From: an uncultured Eubacteriales bacterium
Lineage (GTDB): Bacteria; Bacillota_A; Clostridia; Oscillospirales; Oscillospiraceae
Assembly (NCBI GenBank): GCA_949742895.1
Contig: CATJRT010000111.1
Location: 1-6,346 of the forward strand
Length of the DNA stretch: 6,346 bases
Reading direction: 5' to 3'
Shown here: positions 6,080 through 6,346 of the stretch, piece after piece
Layout of the letters: every line of letters begins with the position of its first letter
Position numbering within the stretch: the stretch's first letter is position 1
Notes under the pieces: model-generated
Databases searched by the model: none
What the model was told of the DNA's origin: nothing
What the model saw: the letters and a program-made list of their open reading frames with translations, nothing else
Made by a program: the position numbers and the translations under genes

Positions 6080-6095
6080 CCGGGCGGTAGCCCGG
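6080..6095 (+). repeat. GC-rich hairpin beside the origin stem-loop
   Basis: CCGGGC-GGTA-GCCCGG is a perfect 6-bp stem with a 4-nt loop, following a run of seven C (6071-6077). It ends 3 bp before the origin hairpin. Its right arm (CCCGG) could also pair with the left arm of the origin stem, so the two could form alternative structures. It may be a terminator for the upstream small gene, though no T-tract follows, or an accessory structure of the origin. Confidence 0.5.
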
Positions 6096-6098
6096 AGG

Positions 6099-6128
6099 GC
6101 CGGGAAGGACAGTATTACCCTTCCCGGC
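6099..6128 (+). other. Rolling-circle origin stem-loop with CRESS-type nonanucleotide
   Basis: GCCGGGAAGG (6099-6108) and CCTTCCCGGC (6119-6128) form a perfect 10-bp stem. The 10-nt loop is ACAGTATTAC. Its last nine bases, CAGTATTAC (6110-6118), match the NANTATTAC nonanucleotide at the apex of CRESS-DNA virus origins (TAGTATTAC in circoviruses, TAATATTAC in geminiviruses). In those families Rep cuts between TATT and AC, which here is between 6116 and 6117. The motif is on the plus strand, the same strand as the Rep gene that begins 108 bp downstream. Stem, apex motif, iterons and Rep together make chance unlikely. Confidence 0.85.
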
Positions 6129-6220
6129 TTTTGTATGTTTGTATGAACCCCCACAAAACCTGCGTGTTTTCAGCGCTTCCCGGCTTTTGTGCGGTTTGTA
6201 TGAACTTGTATGACGTATGA
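6120..6220 (+). repeat. Iteron-like direct repeats between the origin hairpin and rep
   Basis: CTTCCCGGCTTTTGT occurs exactly at 6120-6134 and 6176-6190. Each copy is followed after 2-4 bases by GTTTGTATGAAC (6137-6148 and 6194-6205), so two composite units of 29-30 bp lie 56 bp apart. Unit 1 begins inside the right arm of the origin stem. The core TTGTATG occurs four times (6131, 6139, 6196, 6206), with a related CGTATGA at 6214. Short repeats next to the stem are the Rep-binding sites of circovirus- and geminivirus-type origins. They also fill the space where the rep promoter should be, so Rep may control its own synthesis (inference). Confidence 0.7.
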
Positions 6221-6235
6221 AAGGGCGTGTTTCCC

Positions 6236-6346
6236 ATGCCGCAGTCCCGCAAATGGCAGCTCACCTTCAACAACCCCGCCGACCACGGCTTTTCCCACAA
6301 CGCTATCGTGGAAGCCATTGAGAACCTTGCCTCTGTGGTTTACTGG
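6236..6346 (+). CDS. rep: CRESS-type HUH endonuclease Rep, N-terminal 37 codons (cut by window edge)
   Basis: ATG at 6236 opens a frame that runs to the last base without a stop. It is preceded by AAAGGG (6220-6225) at 10 nt and by an in-frame TGA at 6218. The visible part begins MPQSRKWQLTFNNP and ends in a SVVYW segment. WQLTFNNP at residues 7-14 matches HUH motif I of CRESS-DNA Reps (the FTLNNP-type strand). A helix (HNAIVEAIENL) and then YW, usually followed by a C-x-x-E-x-G strand, is the pattern of Viral_Rep-type proteins in clostridial plasmids. Motif II (HUH), the catalytic tyrosine and any SF3 helicase domain lie outside the window. Rep would nick the nonanucleotide at 6116/6117 and start rolling-circle replication. 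Only 37 residues are seen, but the matching origin next door strengthens the call. Confidence 0.8.
   Translation, partial: MPQSRKWQLTFNNPADHGFSHNAIVEAIENLASVVYW

Larger units (their letters stand above)
5703..6346 (+). mobile_element. Left part of an integrated CRESS-Rep ssDNA replicon (plasmid or small phage), open at the right edge
   Basis: This is the minimum extent. Over 644 bases the plus strand carries a small ssDNA-binding-like protein, a rolling-circle origin hairpin with a CRESS-type nonanucleotide, iteron-like repeats, and the start of an HUH Rep gene. The genes to the left are ordinary chromosomal genes on the other strand, so the element is probably integrated. The exact left end is not visible; it should lie between about 5610 and 5700. 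No integrase, coat protein or morphogenesis ATPase lies inside the window. A pCRESS-type integrated plasmid and a small (for example filamentous) phage are both possible. Confidence 0.65.

Noticed and set aside
5948..6220. Open frame of 90 codons whose ATG overlaps the stop of the 81-residue gene (TGATG)
   Set aside because: The overlap looks like coupling and the first half is Cys-rich, but the frame runs through both hairpins, the nonanucleotide and the iterons, whose sequence is explained by the origin. I keep only a small chance that its first part is expressed.

Overview
The window looks like chromosomal DNA from a GC-rich member of the Clostridia (Oscillospiraceae / Flavonifractor-like, judged from protein style and composition; this is an inference). 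It joins an ordinary bacterial gene block on the minus strand to the first part of what looks like an integrated single-stranded-DNA replicon on the plus strand.

Positions 1-5609 read leftward on the minus strand. From the right there are two transcription units and a third gene. (1) A promoter at 5581-5609 drives a roughly 140-nt leader, then a GNAT acetyltransferase (4948-5436) and a MalY/PatB-type PLP-dependent C-S lyase (3751-4932). The leader contains a possible 13-codon peptide and three mutually complementary arms. One arm carries the Shine-Dalgarno sequence of the acetyltransferase gene, so this is a candidate translational switch. (2) A promoter at 3700-3728 drives trkA (2280-3653, TTG start) and trkH (838-2277), which are only 2 bp apart and encode the two halves of a Trk potassium uptake system. 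(3) A near-consensus promoter overlapping the trkH stop codon (812-841) drives a gene for a 242-residue cytoplasmic protein with an HExxH motif and two CxxC pairs (47-775).

Positions 5703-6346 read rightward and have a different character. An 81-residue protein resembling small phage single-stranded-DNA-binding proteins (5703-5948) is followed by a non-coding stretch. That stretch holds a GC-rich hairpin (6080-6095) and then a perfect 10-bp stem with a 10-nt loop (6099-6128). The loop contains CAGTATTAC, which fits the NANTATTAC nonanucleotide at the replication origins of circoviruses, geminiviruses and related CRESS-DNA replicons. Directly after it come two 29-30-bp direct repeats and four TTGTATG copies that look like iterons. 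The 5' end of a gene for a CRESS-type HUH Rep protein starts at 6236 (WQLTFNNP = motif I) and runs off the right edge.

Origin hairpin, iterons, Rep and an ssDNA-binding protein on one strand are the core of a rolling-circle element, either a pCRESS-type integrated plasmid or a small (possibly filamentous) ssDNA phage. This module and the three-arm leader switch are the most notable content of the window.
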